Source of the DNA: Pelecanus crispus | Lineage: Eukaryota > Chordata > Aves > Pelecaniformes > Pelecanidae | Assembly: GCF_030463565.1 (NCBI RefSeq) | Contig: NC_134646.1 | Span: 14,598,001 to 14,662,000 of the forward strand | DNA length: 64,000 nt | Direction of reading: 5' to 3' | Shown: piece after piece, positions 38,501 through 53,500 of the stretch | Layout: each line of letters begins with the position of its first letter | Numbering within the stretch: position 1 is the stretch's first letter | Position numbers and translations under genes: made by a program | Notes under the pieces: generated by a model | Databases searched by the model: none | Told to the model about the DNA's origin: nothing | Seen by the model: the letters and a program-made list of their open reading frames with translations, nothing else

Positions 38501-41500
38501 ATTACTTAGCTAGAGGCTCAGCTCGGGGAGCCTTCTGGGGGAAACCTGCACCCTAAATACAGTCTGGAAAACCCTGGAGTAGGGCAGGATGTGCAGCAAA
38601 GCCTCAGAAGTGAAGGAAAAGGGCAACCTCTCCGGGCACCGTGTTCAACTTTTTGTTTTGTTTTTTTAACATTAAAAAACGTTGATGCAAAGATTGAGAG
38701 CTCTCTTGTAGTCATGTTAAAGAAGGAGAGAGGGGAAAGGCTGTTTCACTTCTAATACTGGCCACAGTGGGGTTCTATCAGAGTAACTAGTTCACGAATG
38801 AGCTTGTGCGCCCAAGAAACCAGCAACACCAGTACTGCAGCACAATGCGGATTTCATCTCTTGCTACTTGCAGTCAGCTGCGCTTCAGGGCCTTTAGCCT
38901 TACCTGTTTTATGACTGTTAGCTACACTATAGCATTTCTTAGAAAGCAGCTTTTGTAAGACAAAATAAATCTACCAATGAAGGCATTTTTTTGCCCAAAC
39001 ATTTTAATTTAGTAGTTGTTCTTCTCAAGCTGCTCTAAGGTTTTTCACATGCACATGATGCCATAAATGTCTATGGGAAAGAATGGTAAGACCAAGCAAA
39101 ACTGCAGGGAGGACTCAAGCCTTCATTTGATAACTCTTGTATTAATTTGGCACGGCAAAGAATATCCATCTCATGTTACCCATCATATAATAGTATTTAA
39201 CAGTATAAATAGAATCAGATTGCTGTCCGAAATCCACTGCCTTCATGAAAAAGAGGCAAATGAGGAAACAAAAACACGTAGGAAATATGACAGGCACCAG
39301 AATACATTGCAGGGCCATGAAGTCAGTGGGGACCTAACGCATGTAGCCTCAGGTGCCTTGAATTGCATCATTAATTTAATGGGGAAAAGACTGAGGTTCA
39401 AGTAAATATTTATCAGAGGCTTGAGACCTCATCTGATTAGTTAAAGCATATTTATGAAATAAGAAAAGGAAAATAAACCGATATACATCCTTCTGTTCTG
39501 AATTTCACAGTGTGTTATGATACACATATTAAGAGTGCACCTTTGCCTCATTTCTTAGCAGTTCCATTTCAGTATGGTAGAGTTGTAATTTATTGCTGAA
39601 ATGCTCTAATTCTTTCCATAAAAGCTCAAAATGTGTTTACTAGCTGTTCAGTGTTAAACTCTATGGGACTTACCTGGTTTTAACACTTTCTGCAACACTG
39701 TTAACATATTCTTCATTCACCTAAAGAAAAGAAGCGGGGGGGTGTTCATTTCAAGTCACCCATTTTTTTATTAAGCAAAAATTTGTAGGGAATATTTACA
39801 TGCAAAAACTTCCTTTTTATTCTCCAATTCTTTTCATTCCAAACAAAAGCAATATGTTATAGCAGCATTTCTGCTAAAGGACAGTATAGGTTTTTCAAGC
39901 CAATTGAACTTTCAATGCAATTGAAAGTAGAGCTGAACTATCTCCAGCTATGGTTTCTGCATTTTGTTTTTTCACTGCTTCTGCAGGAGGCCAAGCCATT
40001 TTCTGCATAAAATGCTGTTCTACAGTTTTCAGTTATGCCAGAAAAGCAAAGTCACAAAACTGTCAGTAAAAAGTGCTGTTTCAGGTTAATCATCAAAAAA
40101 TCACAGAAGAGGCCTGAGGCTGTTGAGAAAAGTCACCTAAGCAAAACTTTCTAAAGCTAGCGATACTTTTATTTAGAGTTTCTTCCTACTATAACAAACT
40201 TATGGCTCTTAGTCTGGAAATTTTGAGGACATACTCCTTCATTGCCGCTGTTTCATAAAAATAACACTTTTAGTGTGGAAAACACATCTGTTAACTATAT
40301 TAAACAGTGCTAAGTTTTATGAATTTCGAAAGCAATACGACATGTCATAGCAGTTCAGATTTTCTTTAAACACACAAATAATTGTTACCAGCTATATATT
40401 AAATTTGTAATAAGTAAAAAAGATGCAGTGTGCTAAGTAAAGAACTGTGTTAAGAAAAAAAATACCAGCAACTTCAAAACTCGCTTTCAGTCAATAAGTT
40501 ACTCTGACTTAATGCATGATGTAAACATTTAACTTGATCTTCTGAAACTTTCTGGGAAAAAGGTGTGGATTCATGATCAGTGAACACACCTGCCCCCCTC
40601 TCATAATTAAATGTTCTTATCACCTCTCAAATCAGCACGATCAACCTGCTCTAATTTACTGCATGGCTGAAAAATGGAAGCTGCAAGAATGTGATTTTGG
40701 GGATGGGAGAAAGGGGAGAGACAGATTCTTACAACGTCAGTTTAATCCTAAATTGGCTGAAATGGAGTATTACTACAACCAAAGTTACTGTTTGTTAAAA
40801 GTGCCACTTTAGGACTGTCTACTGTGGGATACTGTACTATTCAGAAGTTAACCCTTAAAAACTCAAAGAACTCTCCGAAGCCCTGAATGGCAGCTAGGCA
40901 AAGCTCATTGTTGCCAGGGCTTTTCATTGGGAAATAGCAACTGTAAAGTAAGTTCAGCTCCTGAAAATTCTGCTGAAGAGGAACTACAGCCAGTAAAACT
41001 GAGCCTATCTACTTAGTGTTGTGATCCAAACAGAAAAGTGGAAGTCATGACCTAACTTAATAAAGTGAACTATATTCTGTTTGACAGTATTACAGTTGCA
41101 AAAGCTGCTCTAAGTGATGACTGAACTAAAAAAGCAAACTTTAACTGTTAATGAATACATGTATGAAATCTAATGCTGTTTATGGACGGACTAAGAAATA
41201 TGAATAAATATGAAGTCTGAATAATTGCACAGTCTTTTTACCTGCAAGTAACTATCACTAGCTAATTCCCTTCTGCAGCTTTTTTCCAATGTGATCAAGA
41301 CATTTTGGCATGAGAAAAAATTAATTTACCCCTAATATTTTACCTTGAGCACTGTTCACTCTCCCAAACACGGAATCGTTCAAGTCTCTGAACAGTTTTC
41401 TCTTTCACAAGAAATGTCAATACACATGCAGAAGGCAAGGCTCCAGCATGTCAAGGTACTTTGCAAGATCTATGATATCAAAGCAGCAGATAAACAATCT

Positions 41501-44500
41501 GAACTTTTGTTAGACTGAGTAAGTTTACTTTTTTCAGGGTCTATGGAACTTTTCTGTGGAGGATTTACATTTCATTCTTGAAGTAGAATACTTCACTTTC
41601 GAAGATAAATAATGAGTTCATATGGTTTTATTTGAAAATCTGACTGCAACAACTGTGTTTGTAAATGTAATGCGACTTTTTATCCTTCGATCATCTGAGT
41701 TACAGGCTTTTTCCACATATGAACAGAGGCGTAACTGCTGTCTCCTCCAGCCCTGAAAAAATCCCTCCGGAAGGCCTAGCTAATAGTATTTTTCAGCCTC
41801 TCCTACACTATCACACTAAGACATAAATCTCTGTATTGTCTATCAGCATACTGCACCCTTCCATGCAAACTTACCTCTGCTACAAAGATGATTACTACAC
41901 AGTCGTTCTTTTGCTGTTCAGACAGTTCGTACAGTAGGGAATGCAGTGTATTAATCAGATAATGTTGTTTTTCCCTTCTCACAGTAGGAATACCCATCAC
42001 CAGTGAGACTGCAAAGAAAAGTCCACAAGCCACGCAATTCTAAGTCAGGTAAAGGGAAACTGAAATTACATTTTAATGTTGCTTTGATGTGAGCATGAGA
42101 CTGAGTGACAGTTAATATTCCTTTAGCACTGTGACACCATTTGCTTTATTACCTGATATCTGGAGATACTTCCAGCTAAGTTTAGGTTACAGACACCTGT
42201 GTCTGTGTTATAAGCACCAAGTCTACGCTGTAGACTGTCAACATCTGAGAACTTGGAGATGTTACTACCTCTGGCAGACACATAGGTATCTGCTATTGAG
42301 TTTCAAAAATGGGTATTGCAAAATAGGTGCTAGCTCTTGGTATGGAGTTGGAGATCTGAGTAGTAAGAGTTAAACCAACGCTGATTTACTAAGCAAGTTG
42401 TCACAGGTGGTCAGCACTGTATATCTCAGAAAGGAATAAAAAAACCAAAATCTCATAAAATCTTTCTGAGCTATTTAAGTGATATGAATCCATGGCTTTG
42501 ACATAATCAATAAGAAAAAAGGAACTTACATGTTGTTATTATTATTAAGAATAAAGGAACTCAAATTGTCTCTGGCAAAGACTTCACTAGTAGCAAACCT
42601 GTGCTATATTACATCATTAGACTGTAAGCAAGACCTCTTTTTTCATCGGTGAGGGCATTACTCAAGTCAGTGACCTAATATGGCTCAGTAAACCTGTAGA
42701 ATTCTTAGTCCTTGCAGAAGATTCCTATTCACCAAAGCTTCGTGACGCTGGTAAGGAAGCAGCAGATTTTGAAGGAAGGGATTAGGTGCAGTTAGTGACT
42801 TCCTTTGGTCTTCATCATTTGTGCCAGCATCAGCTCAAAAATGCCAAAGTTCCAACATTCCTTCCCAGCACATAACCTGCTAAACCACTGAGGTTTTGTT
42901 TGGTTTTACACACTGAAGCTCAACCTATACTTGTTAAAGCGTGTTCTTGCTATTGTGATTTTCATGTACAAATAAATGAAAATTAAACATGCAACTAATG
43001 CAGTGTTCTTTTATTACTTATTAATTTTCTTCCTTTTTTTTTTTTTTCCTTGCTTGCTTGTGAATGGTTCTGGTTTTCTGAGGTTTTTTTGCAAATCATT
43101 TGGCTGACTACCTGTGGTCTTTTGCATACTCACACTGATCTGTGGGCTCATAGATCTCACTCCAGTGAAAACCATAGCACTACCCCAGTAGAACCACTAG
43201 CCCATGTCATGGGCACAGCCAAGTTAATCTCTAACCCTAGAGAAAAGTCAAAATTTCAACAAAATACAAACCTCAGTAAAATAGTTGACTAGTTCCTTGT
43301 TTGCTTATTGCTTTTGAATGTTATTTTTACCTATCACATGACAATTAGGAGAAGATTTAACTTAATTCGTATTATAGTTCACTGGAATTCATTACAATTT
43401 GTGCAGGCGTCAGCTGATTTCTCATGTGGATTAAAAAGTTACACTGCAGATTTTTTAATATCCTTCAAACTATCACATCACCTTTCCGTTTGCTTCTAAC
43501 TTTAGCAACCTGTGTGAATTGTAAATGCTCCCTGGCTTCCTTACTCATACTAATTTTGTCAGAAAAAATGTCAGCTAAATGCATCTTTGCCTTATGGATC
43601 CATGACTAAGAACAAAAATAATATTGCTGTTCAGTTCTGACTATTTTTTGTTGATATTTGAAAAGGTTTATCGGAGTACTTTGGGAAAGACTTGAAATCG
43701 GCACAGGAGTGGTAAAAGTGCTTTTGCCACCCCCATTAAAATTTATTCAGTTTGGCAACATTATAAAGTTGAGGCAGAAAACCCCCTCCAAACTTTAAGT
43801 ATGCTTCATTGCTAGAACTTAATATAAAATATAAACATATAGAAAATATAAGACAAAGTTTATTTCCTACCTCCAGTTCTTTGTTGCCCAAAAATAACAT
43901 TCGGGAAAATGGCATCTTCATATTCTTGAAGGTGAGGTAGATAGTAGTACATGTTTGTAAGATGCACAGGGAGTTTTCTGGGGAGGTTTGACGCTTTCAT
44001 ATCCTCTTAAAGAAACAACAAACCCACATTACCTGCGGTAAAAACTGAGAATCACCCAATACAACACCCCCCACCCAGGCGATGGTGCAGAGCTCCAAGC
44101 CTGAATGTCCTGGGAACTCCGCCTGCATTTCCCTGTGCCTAAACAGTTGCAGGATTGAGCCATCTTAAGACACAATAAGCAGGGATTTTAAAAGCAGCAG
44201 GAAAAAAACCTGGTTTGTTTTTTGCACAGTTGGCAAGCAACTTTTTAAATGAAAAGAAACAGATTCTCATTTTTAACTTTCTTAATTACTTAACAAACTT
44301 AAATGCTTTCCCCAAAATGTAACACATGATGGTTTTGAGGGCTCAAACAGAAGTTCTCAGGTTATAAAAAGTCCTATGGCAAAAAGGACAACCAGATCCA
44401 GGCCTTTAGAAACTATTCGAGAAACAAGTACTTAAGAGAAAAGTAGGGAACATTTATTTTTGCTTTACTAGTTTAAAATAAAGATGAAAATAATTAGAAT

Positions 44501-47500
44501 ATTTATTCATGTTGAAATTACTCAAGTATGACCTTATAAAAATAATCCTATTTTTTAAAAATAAGCCATATAAAAACCAGATACCATTAATTTACTAATG
44601 TATCTTCCTTGATATAAACATTCCTGAATGTTCCAGTGGTGGTAAAAAAACCCTTTAAAATAAATTTAATAAAAACTTGAACAACTTAATTCTAAAATCA
44701 TTATAAAATCAACTATAAGCTTGCAAAAAAAATGGTGCTTAATGTAAGAAACCCATGCAGGCAGAGATGGTATGCACCATGCAATTTTAAAGAAGGTATT
44801 TGAATGGATTAAAATGAAGACTATATTTATGAAGAATAGCAAATGGTCTTTCTAATATTTAAGAAAACTGCTTGGAAACAAAACTGAGGATCACTCCAGA
44901 CTTTATTTACCAGTTGTCTAAAGGCTTAAATCTTGCTTTCCTGACACAGGCAGCATATGGCTTTCACAGTAGAATTTTGTCTGTCATTCTCTGTTGCTGA
45001 ATTTTTCTACACCCCGCTAGCTACCTACACTGCGTATGTATTTTTGCCTGAAAGAAAAACAAAGCTCCTATGAATTTATCTAAGGTAATTCATACTTCAG
45101 TGGGTGCCTCCTTCAGATACTTTATCAGTTGTACAAAGAGGCTGGTGCTAGGGCACTTCGTGATATCAGAACACCACCTCAATTAGTTTTAGCCAACAAA
45201 ATCACGTTAACAGCCTTCAAAACTGCAGAAAACTTGAAAACTCGCAGTTTCACAGTCAGCAAAGCAACAGAAGGTTTATTGACTTAGATGGAAAGTTTTT
45301 TTTCTTAAGAAATGCATCTAAGGTAACTCCCCCAATTTACCACCATTCAAAGTTACTTAAAACCCAAGGGCAAGTTCCTGCACGTGGGGCGGGGCAATCC
45401 CAAGCACAAATACAGGCTGGGCAGAGAATGGATTGAGAGCAGCCCTGAGGAGAAGGGCTTGGGGGTTGTCATGCTTTAGCCCCAGCTAAACCCAGGACAG
45501 GGTGTTAGTTGATGAGAACCTCAACATGACCCAGCAACATCCTCTTGCAGCCCAGAAAGCCAACCGTATCCTGGGCTGCATCAAAAGCAGCGTGGCCAGC
45601 AGGTCGAGGGAGGGGATTCTGCCCCTCTGCTCTGCTCTGCTGAGACCTCACCTGGAGTGCTGTGTCCAGCTCTGGGGCCCTCACCACAGGAAGGACATGG
45701 ACCTGTTGGACCGAGTCCAGAGGAGGGCCACAAAAAATGATCCGAGGGCTGGAGCACCTCTCCTATGAGGACAGGCTGAGAGAGTTGGGGTTGCTCAGCC
45801 TGGAGAAGAGAAGGCTGCAGGGAGACCTTATTGCAGCCTTTCAGTACCTGAAGGGGGCCTACAAGAAAGCTGGAGGGGGACTTTTTACAAGGGCATGTAG
45901 TGATAGGACAAGGGGTAGCGGCTCTAAACTGAAAGAGGGTAGATAAAGTCTTCACTCTGAGGGTGGTGAGGCACTGGAACCGGTTGCCCAGAGAAGCTGT
46001 GGGTGCCCCATCCCTGGAAGCGCTGAAGGCCAGGTTGGACGGGGCTTTGAGCAGCCTGGTCTAGTGGACAGTGTCACTGCCCGTGGCCGGGGGGTTGGAA
46101 CTGGATGATCTTTAAGACCCCTTCCAACCCAAACCACTCTATGATTCCATGAAAACAAGTCTTACAAATGACCATCATCAGCTTTATTCACTCAGCCTAG
46201 ATCAATGAAGACAGAGGCTTACTGAACAGGTAGTATTTGCTCAAAGTTTTTCAACTTCCAAAAGATATTCCCACTGAAAATCAGGACTCGACAGAGATTC
46301 CTCACTCTACAGAAAACAGTTTAAAAAACCCTCAAAACCCCCATATATATATATATATGCCCAGACATTTGTGTATGAAAGAAAGACCCACAACTCCCAC
46401 TCTGCTTTGCCATTAAATATACTGGAATTTTGCTGCACAGAAACTTTTTTTTTTTAAAACCACCTTCATAACTTTTCAAGGACTTTCCTTTTTTTTTTTT
46501 AAGTAGTACCTATCAAGGGTTAGGCAAGGGACTTTAGCTTTTTGCATACAATAAACCTTTTCATTTTTGTTGTACAATAAAACTTGGCTGGAATGCAAAG
46601 CAGAAGAATAAGTAAAAATAAAACTATTTGGTGATTTTAAGAAATTTCTGCATTGAATCCTGTGAATTGACAGCTTTAATACTTTCTGATATTCAGCTGG
46701 CTCCAATAAGGATGACGAGCAGAGTGAAGGGGAACCTGCACTCTACTGCTATTATGTGCATTAAGCAATAATTCTTTGTCCACAGTATGTGGGGCTACTG
46801 GTAGCTGACAACATGGTCTCTATTCTAAAGCTTGTAAGGCCACAACCCTGCCAACACTCAAGCATTTGTTTATATGCATGTGAACAGTCCCACTGAACTA
46901 ATATTGAATAAACAGACAAAAAGAGGCAGGGAAGAACAAGATAAGAAACAAAGCTGACTACACAAAACAGAAATGCACCTTGTTCCTTCTTCCCCTGTAA
47001 CAGTCCTGGTTAATTCCCTATTTTAATCTGATACCAGCCTGCTGTACTGAATGCAAATAAGGATTTTTAAAAAGTAGTTCTCAGTGGCATCCAGACTGTT
47101 TTTGAAGTCGGGGTGTGTTGTGGAATGCCTCCAGCACAAAGATGCCCCTTCTAGTTTTCCTTCTCTCCCCAGGGAAGTAGCTCTTCCAATCCGAACAGGG
47201 AAGAAGGCAGATCCTGCACTACTACATCGTTTCTTTTAGGGGACAAAATCAATCTGACTAGTCTATTGTATGCAACTACAGTGTGCAGACAGATGGGAAT
47301 GTACAACAGTCTGTAAAGCAAGGATCTAATATATTTTTAAATAAATAATAAGTTTAATTAACCAATAGGAAGAAGCCAGATCACTAGAGTAAACTTAATT
47401 GCATGTTGGTGTCCCTCAAAAAAAAAAAAAAACAAAAAGCCGAGAAACCCCCACTTAAAGGTTTTCTTTTTATTGCCATCACTTACAAGCATTCACATTT

Positions 47501-50500
47501 CCTTCAGATAATTAACAAACTACTTGCAAGATAAGTTCTAGAGGGAACATTCGCAGGCTGTATCTAGCCACCAAGGCCTCATGGGGCTTCTCAACTCCTG
47601 GGTTCAGGCAAGCACCCAGCTGGATGTGGCTTGCCTGCTGAGATGAGACTGCGCACCCACCACGCACACCTCAGTGCCTGGAGTCCGCTGGCAGGATGGC
47701 AGAGCACTCATAGCCAAAAAGTCCCCTGCAAAAGTCACTCCACCTGGACAGGAGGGGGACCAGGACTGTGGAACATCTGAGGAGGTGTACCTGCCTTCCA
47801 GGTTAGACACTGCCCTAGTATTCATCAGGGTGTAGTGCCACAGTAAAAGCTAGTAAAAATAGCTTATTCAGTGTTCTGTAGTTGGCAGCAAGAGAGGGAT
47901 AAGCACTGTAAGAAACTCAATTAGCAACATGTACAGCTTTGCCACTATGACACCACTGCAATCTATTGTGTCCTCTTTTTTTTTTTCTCTCATTTGTTTA
48001 GTTACTAACTGGTCCTATTTAAAGAAGGGCTACAGATTACTTCCCCACCCTTTTTTTTAAAGTAGAAGCTTCTCCCTAGGGCTAATACAATCAAACCAAT
48101 AAATTTTCTCCCCACAGCAGTGATAAAGAAACATGAGCACACAAAACGTGGAACTGTTAACACAGTACATTTTTATACATACAAACCTGTATGATTCATT
48201 GTCAAGTTCATTCTTTTTGCAAGTACACGTTTAATTTCATCTAGGGCACTGCTCAGTTCCTGTGATCTTTTTTTACTTTCCTTCTCAGCATACAATAGCC
48301 TTTGCCGAAGTTCCAGCAACTGGCTTTGGTACATGTCTAAGTCATTTCCTGCAATAAGAACATAATTTCTTTTCAAAGAGGTGAATTATATAATGGAATA
48401 CAGAGAAAGGCTAAGAATAGGAGATGGTCCAGAAGAAGACATGACCAGAAGTGTATAAACAATAATAAAAAAGGCTGCTCAAAGTTTATTCATGGAACGA
48501 AGAAGTCTGGAAGAGTATTAAAAAGCAGAGTTAGGAGTACAGCTGGGTAAAGGCTTGCAGTAGAAGACAAGAACAAGAATATTATATCCATAAGGAAAAA
48601 GTAAGTGAAAGACTATGAGTTGCAAGGGAAGGTGCTATCCAGTAGAGCCAACAACATTTTTCGCTAAGCGACAAATCTTGATGACCCTTGTCACATTGAA
48701 GAGTGTAATTATGTAATGGCTTGTCTTTTGCATAAAACACTATTAAGATTAAAATAGAGATATTAAGGTATTCAGTCTTCATTTATGAGTTAAAAAGTGC
48801 CTGGACTATCCTAAGAACTCTTAGTAAAGATGGTTATTTGAGCTCCTGGATATATTTAATTAGATGACAACTGAAATTGTGCTCTAGATTGAAGGATAAC
48901 TTCATAATATATAGCACACCTTTGATGAAATACTCTACAATCGTATTGATATTAGAACCGCTGTACACGGTTATCAGACACCTCAGCTGTTCTGCACAGT
49001 ATTCTCAGATAATGTCAATGTTATGTTTACAGAAGATCCACTTTCCTAAGAAGCAAGTACTGTCAGAACTTCTCAGTTATCACAGATGATATACAAGACT
49101 CACACTTGTCAGTGCCTCCACTGCCTCATTGCCACGTGAATAAAGATTGTTAGACTTATTAAAATTAGTGTAAGGCAACACTTCAATAATGTTGCTCACT
49201 TTGCAACAGGAAGTAAAGAATGTAGAAGGCAGAAGGGGACTTCTACTTCATTTAAAAATGTTTTATAATGCTGCTTTTTTATTGGGTTTTTTTTTTAGTT
49301 AAACACTGTTATTTAGACACTTCTCCCATTCTATCTGAGGACTGTGCCGCGTCCCATCCTTGCCAGGACTCATTTCCTAGGACCCACCGTTGCCTCTCAG
49401 CAAAAGGGAATTCCTAGGGATTCTAGCCTGTAAAAGAGACTAAGAGCAGAATGTGCAGGTAATACAAATTTGTGAGGACTTGCAGAGGCATTTCAAACTG
49501 GAATTAATTTGCATTTTGGATAAACAGGTTTTTTTATTTGCAGTAAACACAAGTCCTTAATTTAATCAATAAATGTATGACTGGAAGGCCCCGAAGTTTA
49601 AAACATCTAGGAAGAAAGCAGTTAGAAAAAAGAAGTAAGCATGTGATCTACATTATTATTATTATTGGTCTCATTAAAAATTTAAAGTATGTTTAGTAAA
49701 ATGCCCAAAAAATGAATGCTTCCTAAAATTTTCAGTCAGTCTTGAAAACATTTTGACTTGCAAGAAAGGCATTCATATCTAGGAGTATTCTGTACTACGC
49801 AGCTATGGATGTAAATTTAGCATTGTTGAAGGAAGGGGAAACCTGGATTATCTCAGCCATGTGCAACAAGAAAGTTCTAGCTTACTGAAGTAGGCTTCCC
49901 TAAAAAATAATTGGAAAATAAATAAATAAATAAATGGAAGATCAAATGAGGAAACAGATGGAGAGTCCATCTTTTAACAACTGCAGGGGAAAGGTTAAAA
50001 CAGATTTCCAATACAAAACTGTCATGAGGCATCAGGCTACAGAGCTAGAACCCCAAACGAGCTAAATTATTGGAGCACCTAAGGAAGATCCCTTTCATCA
50101 GCTACCACGCAGGAATACACTTTCTTGTTTTATGCTTTTCTTTTGCAGCTGCGTTTCCAATGCCACAATCCAACCTTTAGCTTTTTGCTTTAGAACGTAT
50201 ATGAATAAAATGGAAACAGAAGGTTTCAGCTGATTTAGGTGACTGACAGACATTAATCATACTGTTTTCATAGCAAGAAAGTGATCCCAAATAGAGCATC
50301 AATACATGTAAACATGATGATTTATCTTGCAACCCAAGACAAATTCAGAGGTATAAACTAAAGATCGAGTAATGGATGTGCCGAACTAAAATTCCCCTCA
50401 GTGCAACTATATTATAGGAGGAATCAGTAAAGAAATTGCAGATGAATAATAACATTGTAGTCCCTCTCTACAATTCTTTCAGCTATCCAGTGTCAGTATG

Positions 50501-53500
50501 ACTCAAAACTACTGGTGTCACTACTGGACTGACTTTTGGCAAGCACCAAGTAACTGTAGTTTTATTTGCTTACAGGTGAGCCTACCAAAGTATCATAGAT
50601 GCCTCTGGCAAATAAGAGGTCAATACTCAGCTATCACTGAGTGCACTCAAAGAAGCTAGCATTTGTAATTGACCTTATCTATTTTTTCAGGTCAGAAGAA
50701 GGAAACCACATTTTTGAGTCCTTCCGAATTGAAGTCTCTGTTCCATTAGCAGAACAAGACTCTTCATAATTGCTTACCTCATTCAATTCTGACCGCTGGG
50801 GAAGCAAGGGTTTGACAAAAGGAACGTAGTGTTCACTCACCCTTAGCAAAGAATGAGTTTGTTATTATAAACAGTTACAGTTTGAAATAGAACATGAAAT
50901 GTTCTAAGTGTTATTAGAGCATATGTAAATGAGCAATATTAACTATTAGTAAACCTTTGGCAAAAAAAGTGTGTTTGGAAAGCAATACTGAAATTTTTGT
51001 ATTTTGCTGTGCAATAAGGTACTGTCATGAACAGTATGTATTACTGATATAATTGTAGCAAGCTAAGATGATGAAATTAGAAGCATTATGAAGCTAAATG
51101 CTCTCAATATTTAAATGGTCATTAAGTTTAAATGGATTTTAGTGTGTGTGTGGAAGTGTTGCTCTTTAAGTATCTAAGGACCTACACAGAACTGAAAGAG
51201 CTGCTTGCAATAGCTTGCTTGAAAAGAAGCAGACAAGGCATTTTCACAAATATAGCTCACTCTGGCAAGGAAGGCCAGGAGAAAGGAACTTTGGCTGTAT
51301 CATGGAACGCTGTTTGTCCCCAGCAATAGCCTGACCTCGCAACACCTTCTCTACCAATGGTTCTATCAGCAACGGGGACTGTCAGGATAAAATGGGAAAA
51401 TAGAGAGATGAGAACCTATGACAACACTACAAAAAGTAAGTGAAGGTAAAGGCTTCTTTTCCCCTTGGTGAGCTGAAGATGAATCACTCTGCTGGGCTAA
51501 GGAAACCTGACTAGGACATTTCAATGGGGTTATGCTAGCTACAAGCCGGGAGAGGAAAAAAACCACCAACCAACCAGACTCGGTGACAGCACTCAAAGCT
51601 TTTGCAACAAATTTTCAGCTCTACTACAGTGCTTCCTCTGACTGTTTAATACACATTGTCATATGGCTACTGTAATTCTAAGATGGCAATACTTAAAATG
51701 GTTTTAAATGCAATCTTGTGTTATCTCCTAATAGATACATATATATAACTTTCTGCAGCAGAAACTGAAACTGTTTAGAAAGAATACTAACCTCTAAAGC
51801 AAATACTCATTCTGAAAGTCAACCGATTATTTCTCTTAGCTCCATGCACGCATAGTTCCTATTATCATAAATGCTTCCAGTTTTAGTAACAATTGATTTC
51901 TGGCAATATCTAAGAGCTGTGGACCAATTCATCACTATCTCCTCCTAGCATTCAAAGAAAACAAGAAAACAAAAGGAAAATTGGGAACGGCAGAAAGGAG
52001 GGAAGAAAACACCCCATCGTCTAACAGTGACTGTTGTTCCTATTTCTTGATTGCAACAAGACCATTTGAGGCTCATCATACCTAAAGACACTTTCTTTTA
52101 GAAGCTGAATTTTGGTTAACACCCTCTTTAGAAGAAAACTATATAAGCACACTAACTGCCAAAGATCTTGTCATACTCCACGCTTGGAAGCACTGCTTGC
52201 TGTTCAGGTTCATGAAGCATATTAAATCATTGGGGCATGCACTGCACTAACAACTGTGGAGGTTTGTTATCTTCCTGTTAACTGATCTAAAATAGAGAGA
52301 ACTTTCTAAATCTTGTTACATGCTTTGCAAGCTTGGGTTTTGTTCTCTCAGAGTAAGGAGGACAAAAATCCCCCAAACAATGCCTGTGTCTTGCTTCAGA
52401 ACAGCCAGTTCTTATGCAAACACTTAAATTCAACAATGTGCTAAAGTCTAAGGGTATTTAAGCACCTTTCCAGGTAAAGACACCTTCCTGAATTTGTGCA
52501 TGATCTTTAACTATTTTGTTTATAGCATTACAGCACAGAATTATTTGTGTATCCCAACAGGTTAGAGACAGCCAAGAAAAACTACCATAAAGTCAGAAGC
52601 TGCTTCACCTGCAACGGGTACATTCACCCATTATGTTTAATGTTTGTCAGAACTTAGGCAGCTTCGATTGTTGAGCTTTAAGCATAGGACACAGCGTGTC
52701 TTAACACATATCTTAAATCTTCAAGAGCCTCTGCAGTCAGTCAGTGCTGAGGTCAGTTTATTTTACACAGCTGAAAAGGGAAGGTTAAGTGAGGAGGTTA
52801 AGAAGCTTCCAATTGTTTCCACTCATCTGTCCTGTCCATGCTCTGATGACACCTGGGCAGCAGGGGCTATTGCTATGGCAGAGGCTATAAGTAGGAGGAG
52901 AAAGACTGATTTCAGCCAGGCACAATTCTCAGTCGGTTGGCTGCAACCTTTGCCGGGCTGTGATGCAGCAGTATCAAACACGCAAGCATGGGGCTGTCGT
53001 GGTTTAGGCCCAGCCAGCAGCTCAGCACCACGCAGCCAATCGCTCACTCCCCCTGCCCCAGCGGGATGGGGGAGAGAATCAGAAGAGTAAGAGTGAGAAA
53101 CACTCCTGGGTTGAGATAAGAACAGTTTAATAATTGAAATAAAGTAAAATAGCAGTAGTAATAACAACAATATAATAGCAATAATAATATACAAAGCAAG
53201 TGCTGCACAATGCAATGGCTCACCACCTGCTGACCGATACCCAGACAGTTCCCGAGCAGCAATCGCTGCTCCCCGGCCAACTCCCCGCAGCTTATACACT
53301 GAGCATGATGTCATATGGTATGGAATACTCCTGTGGTCAATTTGGATCAACTCTTCTGGCTGTGCCCCCTCCCAGTTTCTTGTGCACCTGGCAGAGCATG
53401 GGAAGCTGAAAAGTCCTTGACTAGCATAAGCAGTACTCAGCAACAACTAAAAACATCAGTGTGTTATCAACATTCTTCTCATACTAAATCCAAACCACAG

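Larger units (their letters stand above)
44006..48186 (-). other. MGAT4D intron 2
   Basis: 4.2 kb containing the longest CR1 of the window (45361-46151) with a 33-bp LTR relic inside it, an (AT) microsatellite at about 46343-46358, and A/T homopolymers near 46446 and 47419. The rest is AT-rich and unremarkable. Confidence 0.8.

Noticed and set aside
39067..39405. 112-codon open frame in MGAT4D intron 5
   Set aside because: No recognisable domain or splice context; its length is not surprising for one frame in a window of this size.
45502..45946. Open frames with reverse-transcriptase-like peptide
   Set aside because: They are the end of a dead CR1 pol ORF, not a cellular gene.
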